Assembly: GCF_000420865.1 (NCBI RefSeq) | Contig: NZ_ATVT01000004.1 | Coordinates: 1-64,000 of the forward strand | Length of the DNA stretch: 64,000 nt | Direction: 5' to 3' | Source of the DNA: Butyrivibrio sp. XPD2006 | Lineage (GTDB): Bacteria; Bacillota; Clostridia; Lachnospirales; Lachnospiraceae | Part shown: positions 17,888-27,408 of the stretch, piece after piece | How positions within the stretch are numbered: position 1 is the stretch's first letter | How the letters are laid out: each line of letters starts with the position of its first letter | Notes under the pieces: model-generated | What the model was told of the DNA's origin: nothing | The model's database searches: none | The model's input: the letters and a program-made list of their open reading frames with translations, nothing else | Translations under genes and position numbers: made by a program

Positions 17888-19075
17888 ATGGGGCTTATTT
17901 CAGCAGCACTCTCAGCAGGTGGCAGCGTACTCTCTGATTCCTGGAGAGATTATTTCTATTGTGATTCACTCACTTCTGACGTGCTTCTAACAAAAGCAAG
18001 AAAGAAACAGGGAAAAGGCAATGAGAACATCATCTCTAACGGATCTATCGTTGCTGTTAATGAAGGACAGTGTATGATCCTGGTTGATCAGGGACAGATC
18101 ACAGAAATCTGCGCTGAAGCAGGTGAGTTCGTTTACGATACTTCAACAGAGCCATCCCTTTTCTATGGCGATCTTGGAGAAAACATTGTAAATTCCTTCA
18201 AGCAGTTCTATAAGAGACTCAGCTTTGCAGGTGGCACAGCTAAGGATCAGCGTGTTTATTACATCAATACCAAGGACATCATCGGCAACAAGTACGGAAC
18301 AGTTAATCCCGTTCCTTTCCGCGTAGTTGATACTAACGTAGGACTTGATATGGATATCGATATCCGTTGCCATGGCGAATACAGCTACAAGATTGTTGAC
18401 CCTGTTCTTTTCTATAAGAACATAGTTGGCAATGTTTCAGACGAATTCAGAAGAGACAAGATCGAGTCTCAGTTAAAGAGTGAGCTCCTTACAGCTCTTC
18501 AGCCTACTTTTGCCAAGATTTCCGAGATGGGAATCCGTTACAGCGCACTTCCAGGACACACAACCGAGATTGCTGACGTTCTCAACGACGTTCTTTCCAA
18601 GAAGTGGACAGAGACTTACGGTATCAAGATTTCTTCCTTCGGTATCAGCTCAGTTAATGCTTCCGAAGAAGATGAGAAGACAATTAAAGAGCTCCAGAGA
18701 GCCGGTGCTCTTAAGAATCCCAATATGGCAGCTGCTACTCTTGCAAGCGCTCAGGCACAGGCAATGCAGGATGCAGCCAAGAATACTGCAACAGGTCCTA
18801 TGATGGCTTTCGCAGGAATGAACATGGCACAGCAGGCAGGCGGAATGAACGCTCAGTCACTTTATGCAATGGGCGCTCAGCAGCAGGCTCAGGCAGCTCC
18901 TCAGATGGCAGCTCCTTCTGCAGGTTCATGGACATGCTCTTGCGGCAATGTTAACACAGGTAACTTCTGCCCTAACTGCGGCTCCAAGAAGCCCGATGCA
19001 GGCTGGACATGCTCCTGTGGCACTGTAAATACAGGCAACTTCTGCACACAGTGCGGTTCACCAAGACCTAACTAA
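17888..19075 (+). CDS. SPFH/band-7 protein with two C-terminal zinc ribbons (YdjI-like)
   Basis: 395 residues. N-terminal SPFH domain often annotated as 'virion core protein' (residues about 20-270), an Ala/Gln/Met-rich linker, and two near-identical zinc ribbons at the C-terminus (WTCSCGNVNTGNFCPNCG, WTCSCGTVNTGNFCTQCG). B. subtilis YdjI has this design and with YdjG and YdjH recruits PspA at the membrane under envelope stress. The next two genes are the YdjG- and YdjH-like partners. ATG at 17888 has AAAGGAG upstream; a weak promoter (TTTTCA-17-TATAAG, 17798-17826) may lie before it. No pspA gene is adjacent. Confidence 0.9.
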   Translation: MGLISAALSAGGSVLSDSWRDYFYCDSLTSDVLLTKARKKQGKGNENIISNGSIVAVNEGQCMILVDQGQITEICAEAGEFVYDTSTEPSLFYGDLGENIVNSFKQFYKRLSFAGGTAKDQRVYYINTKDIIGNKYGTVNPVPFRVVDTNVGLDMDIDIRCHGEYSYKIVDPVLFYKNIVGNVSDEFRRDKIESQLKSELLTALQPTFAKISEMGIRYSALPGHTTEIADVLNDVLSKKWTETYGIKISSFGISSVNASEEDEKTIKELQRAGALKNPNMAAATLASAQAQAMQDAAKNTATGPMMAFAGMNMAQQAGGMNAQSLYAMGAQQQAQAAPQMAAPSAGSWTCSCGNVNTGNFCPNCGSKKPDAGWTCSCGTVNTGNFCTQCGSPRPN

Positions 19076-19092
19076 TAATATCAGAGGAAATC

Positions 19093-20163
19093 ATGGCTTT
19101 ACACGAATATGAATGCCCCGCCTGTGGCGGGGCAATGGAATTTAATCCGAAGACCCAGAAGATCAAGTGTCCCTTCTGTGATTCGGAATTTGATGTAAAG
19201 GACTATGTAGCCAATCACAACTCTGACTCAGCCGGAGAAGCAGCGGATGATTATATGACCAATCCCGCTGCCGGCGAAGAAGACAATTCTCAGCCCATGT
19301 ACATCTACCGCTGCGGTTCCTGTAGTGGTGAGATTCTGGCCACAGAGTCTCTTGGCTCCATGAAATGTCCTTTCTGCAGTAACAACGTTGTTGTAAAAGA
19401 GAAATTTACAGGCAGGTTCACCCCCGATTACATCATTCCTTTTACCAAGACAAGAGAAGATGCCATCGAGGCTTATAAAGGTTATGTAAAATCCAAGAAA
19501 CTCCTTCCGAAGGTGTTCTTTGATCAGAACCACATCGACGAGATCAAAGGAATCTATGTGCCCTTCTGGCTCTTTAATGCAACCCAGAACTACAGGGGAT
19601 CTTTTGATGCTACCAAGGTAAGGACCTGGAGTGATTCAAATTATAACTATACCGAGACCAGCTACTTTGATGTCGTAAGAGTCGGATCGGAGCGCTTTGA
19701 GCGCGTTCCTGTCGACGGATCAAAAGAGATGCCCGACGACCTTATGGAATCACTTGAGCCATTTGATCAGTCCAAGATGGTTCCTTTTAACATGGGATAT
19801 CTGGCCGGTTTTCTTGCCAACAAATACAATGTTGAAGCTTCAGAGAACAGAGACAGGGCTATAAACAGAATGCATAGTTCAACTGTTTCTGACTTCAGAA
19901 ATACCATTACAGGTTACTCTTCGCTAAGAGCAAGGGAAGAACAGTGCACCACTTCAGATGAGTCCAACAAGTATGCCCTTTACCCGGTATACATCCTGAA
20001 CACATCCTGGAACGGAAACAATTATCTCTTTGCCATGAACGGACAGAGCGGAAAATTTGTAGGAAATCTTCCTTTCTCCCTTTCCAGAGCGCTTGCATAC
20101 TATTTCCCGATTGCCGGAGCAATTGCAGCCATAGCTTTTGTGCTGTTTAGCTTGTTTGCGTGA
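19093..20163 (+). CDS. zinc-ribbon membrane protein (YdjG-like)
   Basis: 356 residues. Two zinc ribbons near the N-terminus (YECPACGG...IKCPFCDSEF and YRCGSCSGE...MKCPFCSNN), a central domain with VPFWLFNATQNYRGSFDATK, and a C-terminal membrane helix (YYFPIAGAIAAIAFVLFSLF). This matches YdjG, the membrane anchor for the SPFH protein. Separated by 17 bases from the SPFH gene and 20 from the TPM gene; one operon. Confidence 0.85.
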   Translation: MALHEYECPACGGAMEFNPKTQKIKCPFCDSEFDVKDYVANHNSDSAGEAADDYMTNPAAGEEDNSQPMYIYRCGSCSGEILATESLGSMKCPFCSNNVVVKEKFTGRFTPDYIIPFTKTREDAIEAYKGYVKSKKLLPKVFFDQNHIDEIKGIYVPFWLFNATQNYRGSFDATKVRTWSDSNYNYTETSYFDVVRVGSERFERVPVDGSKEMPDDLMESLEPFDQSKMVPFNMGYLAGFLANKYNVEASENRDRAINRMHSSTVSDFRNTITGYSSLRAREEQCTTSDESNKYALYPVYILNTSWNGNNYLFAMNGQSGKFVGNLPFSLSRALAYYFPIAGAIAAIAFVLFSLFA

Positions 20164-20183
20164 AGTAACCTTCAGGACAGCAT

Positions 20184-21068
20184 ATGAATAAAAAGAAACA
20201 ATACAACATCATATTTTCAAGGATCATACTGGCAGTACTGCTTATCACTATGATCCTCCCCATAAGAGTTCTCGCATCCGACCGGCTCTGGGATAGCGAC
20301 ACCATGCCATCCACACGCCAGAAGCCAAGACTTTTGGACAACGCCGATCTCCTTACAGACTCAGAGGAGGAGCAGCTTCTTGCCAAGCTTGATGAGACCA
20401 GCCAGAAATGGCAATGCAACATTGTTCTTCTGACTGTTGACGATCACACTGGAGAAATTCAGGATTTTGCCGATAACTATTTTGACTACAATGGCTTTCA
20501 GGCAGATTATGGTGGAAGCGGTATTCTCTTCATGCTCAGCATGGCTGACAGAGAATGGGCGATCAGCACCAGTGGCAAAGCCATCGATGTTTTCACAGAC
20601 TATGGTCAGGCCTATATGGTCAATGCCATGATGGATGACCTTGGATACGGTGATTACTTCGGTGCATTCAAAACTTATGTGAAGGAATGTGACAAGCTCT
20701 TAAATGAGGCTTCAAAGGGAACTCCTTATGATGTGAATTCCAAGCCGATTCGCACAGCTTCTGACTATATGAGCTACGCTCTGTACAGCGTCATCATCGG
20801 TCTTTTACTTGCACTTGCTCCAATCCTCAAAATGAAAGCGGATTTGAAGACAGTCAAGATGAACTCCGGTGCACGCAACTACTCAGCAGGCGGTCCCACA
20901 ATCAGAGCCCGCGATGACAGATTCCTTCATAAGACGCTGCACAAAACACCAAGACCTAAGGATACTGATTCACACAGCTCCGGTCGCGGCGGTTCATTTG
21001 GCGGTGGAAGTTCAGTTCACGTTTCCGGTTCCGGAAGCTCACACGGAGGTAGTCACGGACACTTCTAA
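20184..21068 (+). CDS. TPM-domain membrane protein (YdjH/YgcG-like)
   Basis: 294 residues. Signal/anchor helix at the N-terminus, an extracytoplasmic TPM domain (LLDNADLLTDSEEEQLLAKL ... GSGILFMLSMADREWAISTSG), one membrane helix near residues 192-212, and a Gly/Ser/His-rich cytoplasmic tail (GGGSSVHVSGSGSSHGGSHGHF). TPM proteins support assembly or repair of membrane complexes. The Gly/Ser tail is a usual end for this family. Confidence 0.9.
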   Translation: MNKKKQYNIIFSRIILAVLLITMILPIRVLASDRLWDSDTMPSTRQKPRLLDNADLLTDSEEEQLLAKLDETSQKWQCNIVLLTVDDHTGEIQDFADNYFDYNGFQADYGGSGILFMLSMADREWAISTSGKAIDVFTDYGQAYMVNAMMDDLGYGDYFGAFKTYVKECDKLLNEASKGTPYDVNSKPIRTASDYMSYALYSVIIGLLLALAPILKMKADLKTVKMNSGARNYSAGGPTIRARDDRFLHKTLHKTPRPKDTDSHSSGRGGSFGGGSSVHVSGSGSSHGGSHGHF

Positions 21069-21087
21069 AAGCAGGAGGATTTAATCA

Positions 21088-22857
21088 GTGACATTAACTG
21101 TGAAGATCCGCACAGCTTTGTTGTCAGTTATAGCAGTTACTTTGGTCACCATATTTCTGCTAATACTGGGCACAAATAGGTTTGATACTCCACTACAGAG
21201 TACAATAGTTCAGCTGGATTCCGGCTGGACTATTTCTCGTGGAGATGAGATATGGCAACCCGAGGACATAACTCAGACCAGCATCGGTCATATGAACAGA
21301 GGCGATGTCCTGACAATCACAACAACTCTTCCCGACATCAATATCTATCCTGCTGCTATTGCTTTCAGGAGCATCCTTTCCACTGTAGAAGTATATCTTG
21401 ATGGAAATCTTATCCATTCCTTCGGACAGGAATACGCTGCCAAAGGCAAAATGATCCCTAAGAATGAAAACTTTGTTCCTCTTCCCAGGGACTTTCAGGG
21501 AAAAGAGCTGACGATAAAGTTCACTTCCGGAGAAAAAGACGCCTTCTCCAGCCTTCCTCATATAACACTTGGTATTTACAATGATATAAAAATATCTATG
21601 GTACAACGTGATCGCCTTCCCACAGTGATCGGTGTATATCTCTGTCACATAGGCTTTATGCTTCTTGTTCTTTCACCATTTTTAGCTTTCTCTAAATATC
21701 GCGATTTCAGTATAATCTTCAGTGGTCTTACATCTCTGCTCATTGGTATCTATATCCTGAGTTTCAATAATATTTTCTGGTACCTTGCAGATAATCCGCC
21801 TTTTTATACTTTCGCCGAATATTTCACACTATATCTTATCCCCGCCGGAATCATGGGATTTATGGTAGTCACGAATCAGTCGGGTTCCAGACGTATCGGG
21901 ATCGCACTGTTAACAATAGACCTTATCTTCGGGCTTGGTACATCGCTCCTTCACCTTGCAAACATCGTACACCTGTGCTACTTCGTTTCATGGCTGCATG
22001 TTATCGGTCTTGTGGAAGGTATCTTTGTTATAGCATCCCTCATTCTCACAGCCTGGAAAACATCCCGAAGTAATAATGACATTTCAAGAGCACGGATCAT
22101 TTCAACCAGAATCCTTATCATCGGACTTGCTTTCTTTGTCTTATGTTCGATCATTGATATTGTTGCTTACAATGTCCTAAAGTTTGTCACCAGTGATGAG
22201 ACCGATATCGAGATCACATTCACCACTTTGGGAGCTCTTGTGTTTGTCATGAGTCTACTCCTCAACTTCTTCTTCCACTGCATAGAGTTCATCAATGAAT
22301 CCACTGTCAAGGTACAGCTGGAAGGTCTTGCTTACAGTGATGCACTTACAGGAATTGCAAACAGAGCACGCTGCGAACAGACCCTCGCAGAGCTTTCAGG
22401 CGATTACACCATAATCAGCATGGACCTTGATTACCTTAAATACACCAACGACAATTACGGCCACGACATGGGAGACAAGCTTCTTAGTGGTTTTTCAGAA
22501 GTACTTAAAAACAGCTTTACCGGTGCGCAGCTGATAGGTCGAATGGGCGGCGACGAGTTTATTGTCATTCTTCCTTTTGTTGATGATGAAAGAACTAAGA
22601 GAGATATTGCCTGCTTTAACGATCAGATGGAGCATAAAAATAACAATAGCACAAATCTTCGTTTCTCAGCTTCCTGGGGTTATGCTTCAAGCAGGGACAA
22701 AGAAATAAAAAGCGGATCATCAGCGCAGAAAGTTTACCTTCTGGCAGACCAGCATATGTATACCATGAAAAATCAGCACCACAGACAGACTCTTGGCAGG
22801 CTCTACGATGATCTCCTTGGAAAAATGATGGAAAAGGGAGGTACGAGTGATGTCTAA
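21088..22857 (+). CDS. 7TM-sensor diguanylate cyclase
   Basis: 589 residues. N-terminal helix, an extracytoplasmic beta-rich domain (VEVYLDGNLIHSFGQEY, residues about 30-180), seven membrane helices (about 180-400; 7TMR-DISM-like), then a GGDEF domain with YSDALTGIANRARCEQ, the metal-binding SMDLDYLKYTND and the active GGDEF at 487-491. It should make cyclic di-GMP. The RxxD inhibitory site is not seen upstream of GGDEF, so product inhibition may be missing. Starts with GTG at 21088, seven bases after AGGAGG. Continues the ydjIGH-like operon. Confidence 0.92.
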   Translation: MTLTVKIRTALLSVIAVTLVTIFLLILGTNRFDTPLQSTIVQLDSGWTISRGDEIWQPEDITQTSIGHMNRGDVLTITTTLPDINIYPAAIAFRSILSTVEVYLDGNLIHSFGQEYAAKGKMIPKNENFVPLPRDFQGKELTIKFTSGEKDAFSSLPHITLGIYNDIKISMVQRDRLPTVIGVYLCHIGFMLLVLSPFLAFSKYRDFSIIFSGLTSLLIGIYILSFNNIFWYLADNPPFYTFAEYFTLYLIPAGIMGFMVVTNQSGSRRIGIALLTIDLIFGLGTSLLHLANIVHLCYFVSWLHVIGLVEGIFVIASLILTAWKTSRSNNDISRARIISTRILIIGLAFFVLCSIIDIVAYNVLKFVTSDETDIEITFTTLGALVFVMSLLLNFFFHCIEFINESTVKVQLEGLAYSDALTGIANRARCEQTLAELSGDYTIISMDLDYLKYTNDNYGHDMGDKLLSGFSEVLKNSFTGAQLIGRMGGDEFIVILPFVDDERTKRDIACFNDQMEHKNNNSTNLRFSASWGYASSRDKEIKSGSSAQKVYLLADQHMYTMKNQHHRQTLGRLYDDLLGKMMEKGGTSDV

Positions 22858-24547
22858 AAAATTCCTCCCTCCTGTAATCTGCTCACTGATAATACTCATC
22901 CTGATTTACCTGCTTATCAGCAACGGTATGGCTTTTACAGCAGAATATCCCATGGCTGAAATGGATGATGGCTGGACAATAACACTTAATGGCGGTGTTC
23001 ATAAAGATGTAACTCTTACAAGATTCAGCGAAATAATAGACGGAACCCTTGAGCGCGGAGACAACATAGTAATGACTACAACTCTCCCCGATCTTGGTGA
23101 TATTCCATTCCCGGTCATCCTGTTTAAGAGCAGATATACCACCCTGACAGTTTATGTCGATGACCAGTACTTTTTCGATTTTGGCTCCGAGATGTATGCC
23201 GAAAATAAATTCCTGGGTAAGTCCTATCATTTCATTACCCTTCCGCATGACTTTGCAGGAAGAAAGTTAAAGCTTGAAATGAGAGTAAGTGAAAATGACG
23301 CTTTCAGGAATCTTAACCCTCCTATAATCGGAAGTCAGCCTGATGTAGAGGGAGATTTTATCCACCGACACCTCCCGATAATTGCAACAGGTATGTTTCT
23401 GATGGTATTCGGACTATCATTCCTTTGCATCACAATGTTTTTTGTCAGTTCCGTACCTGACATAAGAGCGTTTCTTCTCGGCTCCCTGTTTTGCATAAAT
23501 CTGGCGCTCTGGATCATGTCCTATTACAGCATCGTGTCGCCTTTTATTCGTTCAAAGAATGAGACGCAGCTGGAATACTTTACCATGTATCTCATAGTAC
23601 CCTATTGTTATCTCTTCCTTTATCTTGTACAGAAGATAGAAAACAAGAGGCTTTATCTCACAGCTGCACTATTAACAACAGGCATAACAATTGCTCAATA
23701 CACCCTTCACTATGTATTCGGTATCCACATGAAAGTCACACTGCCCATGTATCACATCGCAGGTGCCTTTGGATTCGGAGTTATCACCTATTACCTTATC
23801 AGGAACATTCGTAAAAAAGATATCTCTGAATCCGGTATGATCCAGATGCTTGGTATGTTTGTCTTCGGACTTGCACAATTTATACATCTCGGAATCTACT
23901 ATTTAACCAAAAAACAATATATTCCAAATGCCAACTTTTTAAGCATGATGATCCTTGATGTCGGCTGCCTGTTCTTTGTTCTATGCCAGCTGGCCAATTA
24001 TCTGGTGTTTATCACCAGTGCCTATGCCCAGAGGCAGGAATATGCATCCCTTACACACCTTGCCTATGCAGACGGACTTACGAATCTTCCCAACAGGGCA
24101 CGGGCCGACAAGATACTGGAGGATCTGGAAAAAACAAATCTTGATTACTGTATTATTTCCATAGACATTAATGGATTAAAGACGGTAAACGATGAATTCG
24201 GACATCCTTCAGGAGATAAATACATAAAAGACTTTGCAAAGGTTCTTACCACTACTTTTGACGGAGTCGGATTCTGCGCCAGAATAGGCGGAGACGAATT
24301 CCTTGTTGTCCTGGAGGAATCAAGCGTAAAAGATGTTGATGCACTCCTTGGCAGGATGAACAGTGCTCTCAACGTAATGAATGCCCTGTATTCCGAATAT
24401 CGCAGAAGTGTCGCCACCGGATATGCATTCAGACATGAATGCCCGGAAAACGCCACATCTCACGAGGTCTATCTGCTGGCTGACCAGCGGATGTATGAGC
24501 TGAAAAGGAAGATGCATGAAGAACTCGGAATACATAACAGGCTTTGA
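22850..24547 (+). CDS. 7TM-sensor diguanylate cyclase, tandem paralog
   Basis: 565 residues, same architecture as the preceding gene: extracytoplasmic beta domain (TVYVDDQYFFDFGSEMY), seven membrane helices, GGDEF domain (YADGLTNLPNRARADK, SIDINGLKTVND, GGDEF at about 480-484). Again no RxxD inhibitory site. The two proteins share the block order DMDDGWTI / LERGDNIVMTTTLPDL with the first copy's SGWTI / MNRGDVLTITTTLPDI, so this is a tandem duplication. ATG at 22850 lies inside the end of the first gene (8-base overlap) after GGGAGG. Confidence 0.92.
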   Translation: MSKKFLPPVICSLIILILIYLLISNGMAFTAEYPMAEMDDGWTITLNGGVHKDVTLTRFSEIIDGTLERGDNIVMTTTLPDLGDIPFPVILFKSRYTTLTVYVDDQYFFDFGSEMYAENKFLGKSYHFITLPHDFAGRKLKLEMRVSENDAFRNLNPPIIGSQPDVEGDFIHRHLPIIATGMFLMVFGLSFLCITMFFVSSVPDIRAFLLGSLFCINLALWIMSYYSIVSPFIRSKNETQLEYFTMYLIVPYCYLFLYLVQKIENKRLYLTAALLTTGITIAQYTLHYVFGIHMKVTLPMYHIAGAFGFGVITYYLIRNIRKKDISESGMIQMLGMFVFGLAQFIHLGIYYLTKKQYIPNANFLSMMILDVGCLFFVLCQLANYLVFITSAYAQRQEYASLTHLAYADGLTNLPNRARADKILEDLEKTNLDYCIISIDINGLKTVNDEFGHPSGDKYIKDFAKVLTTTFDGVGFCARIGGDEFLVVLEESSVKDVDALLGRMNSALNVMNALYSEYRRSVATGYAFRHECPENATSHEVYLLADQRMYELKRKMHEELGIHNRL

Positions 24548-24556
24548 TGGATCAAA

Positions 24557-24590
24557 AAAAGCTCCGTTGCAACGTGGCAACGGAGCTTTT
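24557..24590. terminator. bidirectional terminator
   Basis: 14-bp stem AAAAGCTCCGTTGC / GCAACGGAGCTTTT, six-base loop, T-rich on both sides. Ends the diguanylate cyclase operon and the convergent reductase operon. Confidence 0.92.
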
Positions 24591-24595
24591 AATAT

Positions 24596-26659
24596 TTATA
24601 TCTTCATAGCTATATCCCATGCTCCCCAGATAGCTGAGCGAATGTTTCCTACCTTCTGGCAATCGCCAAGGAGGTGTACATTCTTAGCTGCCTGAAGCAG
24701 CGGGATCGGATGATATCCAACCGACATGATTACATTGTCAGCGGGAAGTGTAACTGTTCTTCCATCCTTGAGGTTAACATCAACACTCTTTTCATTAATC
24801 TGCTTAACCCCTGCATTGAGATATACAGGAACCTTATTGGTCTTGAAGCAGTCACGGAGGTAACTTGTGTTGGCAAGACACATATTCTTAACTGCAATAA
24901 GGTCATCCTTCATCTCAACGATCTGAGGGTTCTTGCCCTTTCTGAACAGGTCAAGAGCAATCTCACAACCTGTAAGACCACCACCGATGATAACAACATC
25001 GTTGCCAACGGATTTCTTGCCAAGAAGGTAATCTGTGGCATCCATAGCATACTCTGCTGCTCCCGGAATCGGTATCTTGTTGGCTTCAGCTCCTGTTGCG
25101 ATGATATATTCATCAGCTGACGGCAGTGAATCAGGTCTTACTTCATAGTTGAAGTGGATCTTTACACCGAGCTTTTTAAGCTGATGCTTCTGCCATGCGA
25201 TGAGCTGTTTATCCTTCTCCTTGAACTCAGGCGCTGCAGCTGCGATAAATACGCCGCCAAGCTCCCCGGTCTTCTCATAGATCTCAGGCTCATGTCCGCG
25301 AAGAGCAAGGATTCTTGCAGCTTCCATACCGCCTACACCGCCGCCGATGATGGCAACCTTCTTGGGTGAAGCAGTAGGTTTAACTCTATACTTCTTGGAC
25401 TGCATACTGCGTGGGTTAACCGCACACTTACACATTCCTGCAGACTCTGAAAGATCCTGGTCGTTGGCTGTTCCATTGTGCTTGGTCAGGTTAAAGCAAG
25501 CTGAATGACAGCAGATACATGGACGGATCTCTTCCTCCATGCCTCTCTTAAGCTTGGATACCCACTTGGGATCAGCAAGGAACTGCCTTCCGACAGCCAT
25601 AGCATCAATTCCGCCATCCCTGATAGCAGCTGCTCCCACATCAGGCTCCATCTTACCTGCACATACAACAGGAATATCAACGAACTTCTTGATGTGCTCT
25701 ACATCCGCAAGGTTACAGTTCTGTGGCATATACTGCGGCGGATGTGCCCAGTACCATGCGTCATAGGTTCCATTGTCACAGTTGAGCATGTCGTAGCCTG
25801 CATCCTGAAGGTACTTGGCAGCCTTCTCAGACTCTTCCATATCTCTTCCGATCTCTTCAAAGTCCTCACCCGGCATAGCTCCGTACTGGAACGCCTTGGT
25901 CATGGACCTTACAGAATACCTGAGAGAAACGGGGAAGTCATCCCCACATTTCTTCTTGATCTCTTTTACAATCTCTACTGCAAAACGATAACGGTTCTCA
26001 AAAGATCCGCCGTAGTCGTCAGTACGCTTGTTGGTGTACTTAAGTGTGAACTGGTCAAGGAGGTATCCCTCATGAACAGCGTGCACTTCAACACCATCAA
26101 CTCCCGCTTCCTTACACAGCCTTGCTGTCTCTCCGAAAGCGTAGATGATGTCCTTGATTTCTTTTTCCGTGATGGCACGTGTTGTAACGTCGTCAGCCCA
26201 GCGGTTAGGAAGAACTGAAGGCGCAGCTGTAAGGTACTCAGCATCGATATAAGGCTTGGCAATTGTGTTAAGAGCCTTATTCTTGGCAAGCATTGCAAGC
26301 GGTGCTGTCAGGGCAAAAGACCTTCCGAATCCGGCAGTCATCTGCACGAACATCTTGGCTCCGGTAGCATGGAGTTCATCCATGAAATCAGCCAGTTCAC
26401 TGAACTTGTGCTTGTTCTGATACAGCCACTTGCCGCCCAGCATGTCTTTTACCGGTGCGATTCCGGGAATGACAAGTCCGCAGTCGTGCTTGGCAATCTT
26501 CAAAAGAAGTCTTGCTGCCTCTTTGTCGAAATGGCTTCCGCCGGGTTCCATCCAGCCGAAGATACATGTGCCACCCATGGGCGCCAGCACAATCCTGTTC
26601 TTGATCTCAAGATTGCCAATCTTCCATGGGGTGAACAGTGATTCATATTCCTGTTTCAT
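24596..26659 (-). CDS. OYE-type flavin/FeS/FAD reductase (enoate-reductase-like)
   Basis: 687 residues. N-terminal FMN TIM barrel of the old yellow enzyme family (FTPWKIGNLEIKNRIVLAPM; active-site-like VDGVEVHAVHEGYLLDQF), a 4Fe-4S site near residue 400 (RPCICCHSAC ... CKCAVNP, with a longer than usual insert before the last Cys), then FAD and NAD(P) Rossmann folds (VAIIGGGVGGMEAARILA, DVVIIGGGLTGCEIALDL). Related enzymes are 2-enoate reductase, 2,4-dienoyl-CoA reductase and BaiH/FldZ. They reduce activated C=C bonds, so the product of a dehydratase would be a natural substrate. ATG at 26659 with AAAGGA is preferred to GTG at 26677. Last gene of the minus operon. Confidence 0.9.
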   Translation of the reverse strand: MKQEYESLFTPWKIGNLEIKNRIVLAPMGGTCIFGWMEPGGSHFDKEAARLLLKIAKHDCGLVIPGIAPVKDMLGGKWLYQNKHKFSELADFMDELHATGAKMFVQMTAGFGRSFALTAPLAMLAKNKALNTIAKPYIDAEYLTAAPSVLPNRWADDVTTRAITEKEIKDIIYAFGETARLCKEAGVDGVEVHAVHEGYLLDQFTLKYTNKRTDDYGGSFENRYRFAVEIVKEIKKKCGDDFPVSLRYSVRSMTKAFQYGAMPGEDFEEIGRDMEESEKAAKYLQDAGYDMLNCDNGTYDAWYWAHPPQYMPQNCNLADVEHIKKFVDIPVVCAGKMEPDVGAAAIRDGGIDAMAVGRQFLADPKWVSKLKRGMEEEIRPCICCHSACFNLTKHNGTANDQDLSESAGMCKCAVNPRSMQSKKYRVKPTASPKKVAIIGGGVGGMEAARILALRGHEPEIYEKTGELGGVFIAAAAPEFKEKDKQLIAWQKHQLKKLGVKIHFNYEVRPDSLPSADEYIIATGAEANKIPIPGAAEYAMDATDYLLGKKSVGNDVVIIGGGLTGCEIALDLFRKGKNPQIVEMKDDLIAVKNMCLANTSYLRDCFKTNKVPVYLNAGVKQINEKSVDVNLKDGRTVTLPADNVIMSVGYHPIPLLQAAKNVHLLGDCQKVGNIRSAIWGAWDIAMKI

Positions 26660-26677
26660 TTTGGCAATTCCTTTCAC

Positions 26678-27394
26678 TTATTTTTTATTCTTTCCAAGAT
26701 GCAGCTCGCGCATACCCTCGACCTCATCACAAACCGGCTTCATACTGCAGTGACCGCAGTCCGTTGGCAGTCCGTCCAGAATGTGAGTGAGTGTCTTGGT
26801 GATTGCATCGACTTTGTCCGCATTTGGTAAAAGAGCTTCAACCAGCTCCTTTTCTGTGATGAAAATAACCCTTACCTTCTTAACCTGTTCAAGCTCTTTG
26901 TACTTGGCAATATAAGCAGCTCCGACTCTTGCAAAGCTTATCCCCTGCTTAAGAGCACTTCTTGCAATCCTGACCTGTTCCTGATTGCTCTGGGAGGATA
27001 CCCTTACCATGTACCCTTCCGGGAAAACATGGTATCTGACGAATTCAAGATTTCTTATGGCCTGAAAAGCCTTCTCCTGATCCTGATCCTCTCCCAGATC
27101 ACCGGTCTCAAGGATAACTATCCTGGCAAAGGCTGTTCCACTGTTTATCTCAGAAATGTCTTTTCCGTAAACAACGACCTCGTCCTGAGATACCTTGCCT
27201 GAAGTCGTAACACAGGTATAGTTAACCGAGGGAAGCCCTGCTCCGCCAAGCTCAAGCGCAGCATCTCTCTGCATGATGAACTCGGTATTTTCAAGGCACT
27301 TCCAGGGAGATGTCTTTTCATAGGAAAAGACCTTTCCCTGCGCCTTACTCAGCTCCCCCAGGGTCACATCGATCAAATTGTCATATAACTTCAT
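26678..27394 (-). CDS. stand-alone acetyl-CoA synthase beta (CdhC/AcsB)-like domain protein
   Basis: 238 residues. The block AALELGGAGLPSVNYTCVT, the VVVYGKDISEINSG segment, and the later MVRVSSQSNQ ... FARVGAAYIAKYKELEQVKKVRVIFIT follow the order of the central domain of acetyl-CoA synthase, where 'LELGG', 'GPDLDEL', 'WIRISK', 'HIGEILHAK' and 'VDKVQVTI' occur. The protein ends shortly after a CGHCSMKPVC motif (Cys 213, 216, 222), the place where the A-cluster cysteines begin in the full enzyme; the remaining A-cluster part is absent. So it is a shortened relative, not a full synthase. Family assignment is from memory of motifs and should be checked. Confidence 0.65.
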   Translation of the reverse strand: MKLYDNLIDVTLGELSKAQGKVFSYEKTSPWKCLENTEFIMQRDAALELGGAGLPSVNYTCVTTSGKVSQDEVVVYGKDISEINSGTAFARIVILETGDLGEDQDQEKAFQAIRNLEFVRYHVFPEGYMVRVSSQSNQEQVRIARSALKQGISFARVGAAYIAKYKELEQVKKVRVIFITEKELVEALLPNADKVDAITKTLTHILDGLPTDCGHCSMKPVCDEVEGMRELHLGKNKK

Positions 27395-27408
27395 AAACCT
27401 GTCTCCAA

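Noticed and set aside
25505-26218. 237-codon open frame antisense to the OYE-type reductase
   Set aside because: Shadow of a real gene; no ribosome site, composition unlike a protein.
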